Shown here one piece after another: positions 62,679 through 64,000 of a stretch of DNA of 64,000 nucleotides. The notes under the pieces were generated by a model, which saw nothing but the letters and a program-made list of their open reading frames with translations, searched no databases and was not told where the DNA came from. The stretch is from Anaerolineaceae bacterium oral taxon 439. GTDB taxonomy: Bacteria; Chloroflexota; Anaerolineae; Anaerolineales; Anaerolineaceae. The DNA is taken from NCBI GenBank assembly GCA_001717545.1, contig CP017039.1, forward strand, positions 2,294,001-2,358,000, read 5' to 3'. The number at the start of each line of letters is the position of its first letter. The first letter of the stretch is position 1. The position numbers were made by a program, and so were the translations under genes.

Positions 62679-63800
62679 TCAACTTGCGTTCAGAATCCGC
62701 AGCTCGCGCGGAAACGAAGTCAGCGCTTCGCAGCCCGAATCGGTCACAACCAGATCGTCCTCAATTCGAACGCCGAAACGGCCGGGAAGATAGATTCCCG
62801 GCTCGTCCGTGAAAACCGTTCCCGGTTCCAACGTTAAATCATTTTCCGCGAACATGTACGGATCCTCATGGCATTCCATTCCCAGTCCGTGGCCCAGCCG
62901 ATGGGTAAAGAAATCGCCGTAACCGGCGGCACGAATAACCGACCGCGCCGCGCCGTCGACGTCCCCCGCTCGGACGCCGGGTCGGGCGAAAGCCGCCGCC
63001 GTCCGGTTCGCGGCCAAGACCGTCTCGTGAACCGTCCGCATTTCCTCCGACGCTTCGCCAACCGCGAACGTCCGCGTCAGGTCAGAGCAATATCCGTCAT
63101 AGCGCGCTCCCCAATCGATCAGGACGAACTCGCCCGGCCGGACCTCGCGCTTGCTGACGGCCGCGTGCGGATCGGCGCTGTTTGGGCCGCTCCCGATAAT
63201 CGGATCGAACGGCAATTCAACCTGGCTCCCATTTCGGATCAGGTTCCCGATCAACGTATCCGCGATCTCGATCTCGCGGACGCCCGGCTTGATAATCGGA
63301 AGCGTATCTTCGAGCGCCCGCTCGGCGATCCGCGCCGCTTTTTTCATCTTCGCCAGCTCATCCGCCGTCTTTCGCAGCCGCAGCCCGGCGAAGAGCTCCG
63401 CCGCGCCGACCGGACGGATACCCGCGATGTTTTCCGTCAGGAAAGAAAATTCATGGAAACGGAAATGCCGCGGTTCAATGCCGATCGTTTTCCCGTTCAG
63501 CCCTATTCGCTTCCCCGCCTCGGCGAATGCCTCGCCCCAACGAGCCGGCGTATCCTGAAACGGGAACGGAAGGATCGCCGGTAAGACCTCCTGGATCGAG
63601 GGGATCTCGAACCCGGCGGCGATGACGCCGAATACGCCGTCCGAACGGATGATTAAGACGCAGGGACGTTCCGATAAATGCTTCCGGAGCCCGGTCGCCC
63701 AGATAAAATTCGGCGATGGCGTCAACGCGACCGCGTCCAGCCCGGCGGCTTTCGCCTGCGCCGCGATCCGTTGTATTCGCTCGCTATGAATATTTTCCAA
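62679..63800 (-). CDS. M24 family Xaa-Pro peptidase
   Basis: The 373-residue protein has a creatinase N-domain (about 1-130) and an M24 domain with the five metal ligands in LIDWGARYDGYCSDLTRTF, HRLGHGLGMECHEDP, TVFTDEPGIYLPG and GVRIEDDLVV. It removes the first residue before proline. The start is a TTG at 63800, supported by AGGAGG 6 nt upstream and by lack of another start codon. It follows the edge gene by 12 nt. Confidence 0.93.
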   Translation of the reverse strand: MENIHSERIQRIAAQAKAAGLDAVALTPSPNFIWATGLRKHLSERPCVLIIRSDGVFGVIAAGFEIPSIQEVLPAILPFPFQDTPARWGEAFAEAGKRIGLNGKTIGIEPRHFRFHEFSFLTENIAGIRPVGAAELFAGLRLRKTADELAKMKKAARIAERALEDTLPIIKPGVREIEIADTLIGNLIRNGSQVELPFDPIIGSGPNSADPHAAVSKREVRPGEFVLIDWGARYDGYCSDLTRTFAVGEASEEMRTVHETVLAANRTAAAFARPGVRAGDVDGAARSVIRAAGYGDFFTHRLGHGLGMECHEDPYMFAENDLTLEPGTVFTDEPGIYLPGRFGVRIEDDLVVTDSGCEALTSFPRELRILNAS

Positions 63801-63812
63801 TTCTTCCTCCTT

Positions 63813-64000
63813 CTATTCCGAAGCCCCGTCGTCTTCGCAGAGCTCCGTCATTAAAAAGGTATTTCCCGCCCGTTCCGTCTCGTTCAGGTCCAGCAGCTCG
63901 CCAGCGCGGCGAAAATATGCGCAGCTCTCGTACCGCAGGTACGGAACCGTCTTCAAAATCGCCAGATAACCGCGCGTTTCTTCGTCCAGCCGGCCCTGAT
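63813..64000 (-). CDS. C-terminal end of an unrecognised protein, cut by the window edge
   Basis: The minus strand codes 61 residues up to the stop TAG at 63813-63815. The visible part, ending in ERAGNTFLMTELCEDDGASE, is charged and helical with no motif I can name. It is 12 nt from the M24 gene and on the same strand, so it is likely upstream in that operon. Confidence 0.6.
   Translation of the reverse strand, partial: QGRLDEETRGYLAILKTVPYLRYESCAYFRRAGELLDLNETERAGNTFLMTELCEDDGASE

Overview
The window looks like chromosomal DNA of a fermentative, strictly anaerobic member of the Chloroflexota, most likely class Anaerolineae (inference). The pointers are: mid-50s GC by eye; lipoproteins with long threonine/proline-rich linkers; a zinc-ribbon/LysM membrane protein of the type common in that class; a stand-alone Group B-like [FeFe] hydrogenase; and a very high density of sugar and nucleoside ABC importers. 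There are no rRNA genes, no CRISPR array, no transposase and no phage genes. Two tRNA genes are present (Asp-GTC, Leu-GAG).

Layout. 1-2.95 kb: pgpH-ybeY housekeeping pair and tRNA-Asp. 2.98-10.8 kb: a YesN/YesM-type two-component system divergent from a binding protein, two CUT1 permeases and a GH172 (DUF2961) glycosidase. 11-22.3 kb: a lone glycosyltransferase, then a long minus-strand nucleoside operon (phosphosugar mutase, MtnA-like isomerase, DeoD, BMP-family importer of four genes, Gfo/Idh dehydrogenase, DUF985 cupin). 22.4-32.7 kb: a minus-strand sugar regulon with two CUT1 importers, D-lyxose isomerase-like cupin, RpiR regulator, ADP-dependent-type sugar kinase and class II aldolase. 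32.8-41.4 kb: a CrtO-like acyltransferase, second DeoD, M42 peptidase, RNB nuclease, a broken AlbA_2-type regulator, small metabolic genes, the hydrogenase, tRNA-Leu and a hemW remnant. 41.5-48.9 kb: the LysM protein, then a CUT2 importer operon that contains an M20 hydrolase and has a clear promoter and LacI-type operator. 48.9-53.8 kb: membrane glycosyltransferase, PIG-L deacetylase, methyltransferase and ROK protein. 54.4-56.9 kb: a DUF6273 gene split by about 1.64 kb of AT-rich foreign DNA. 57-64 kb: Nudix, secreted beta-repeat protein, a coupled pair of lipoproteins, an MBL hydrolase, an M24 peptidase and a gene running off the right edge.

How it works together. None of the three CUT1 importers carries its own ATPase, so they presumably share one encoded elsewhere. 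The 22-33 kb regulon has the three steps of a ketose pathway (aldose-ketose isomerase, kinase, DHAP-forming aldolase) under a likely RpiR operator. The 12-22 kb operon has uptake, phosphorolysis and phosphopentose handling of nucleosides. All five importer binding-protein genes that are followed by other transporter genes have a strong, sequence-unrelated stem-loop directly after them.

Most unusual items: the interrupted DUF6273 gene with a chimeric DUF6273/ABC-ATPase reading frame; an exact 24-bp sequence upstream of both tRNA promoters in the same orientation; the isomerase/ADP-type kinase/aldolase cluster; and the M20 hydrolase inside a CUT2 importer operon. All functional calls rest on reading motifs and context by eye; no database search was possible.
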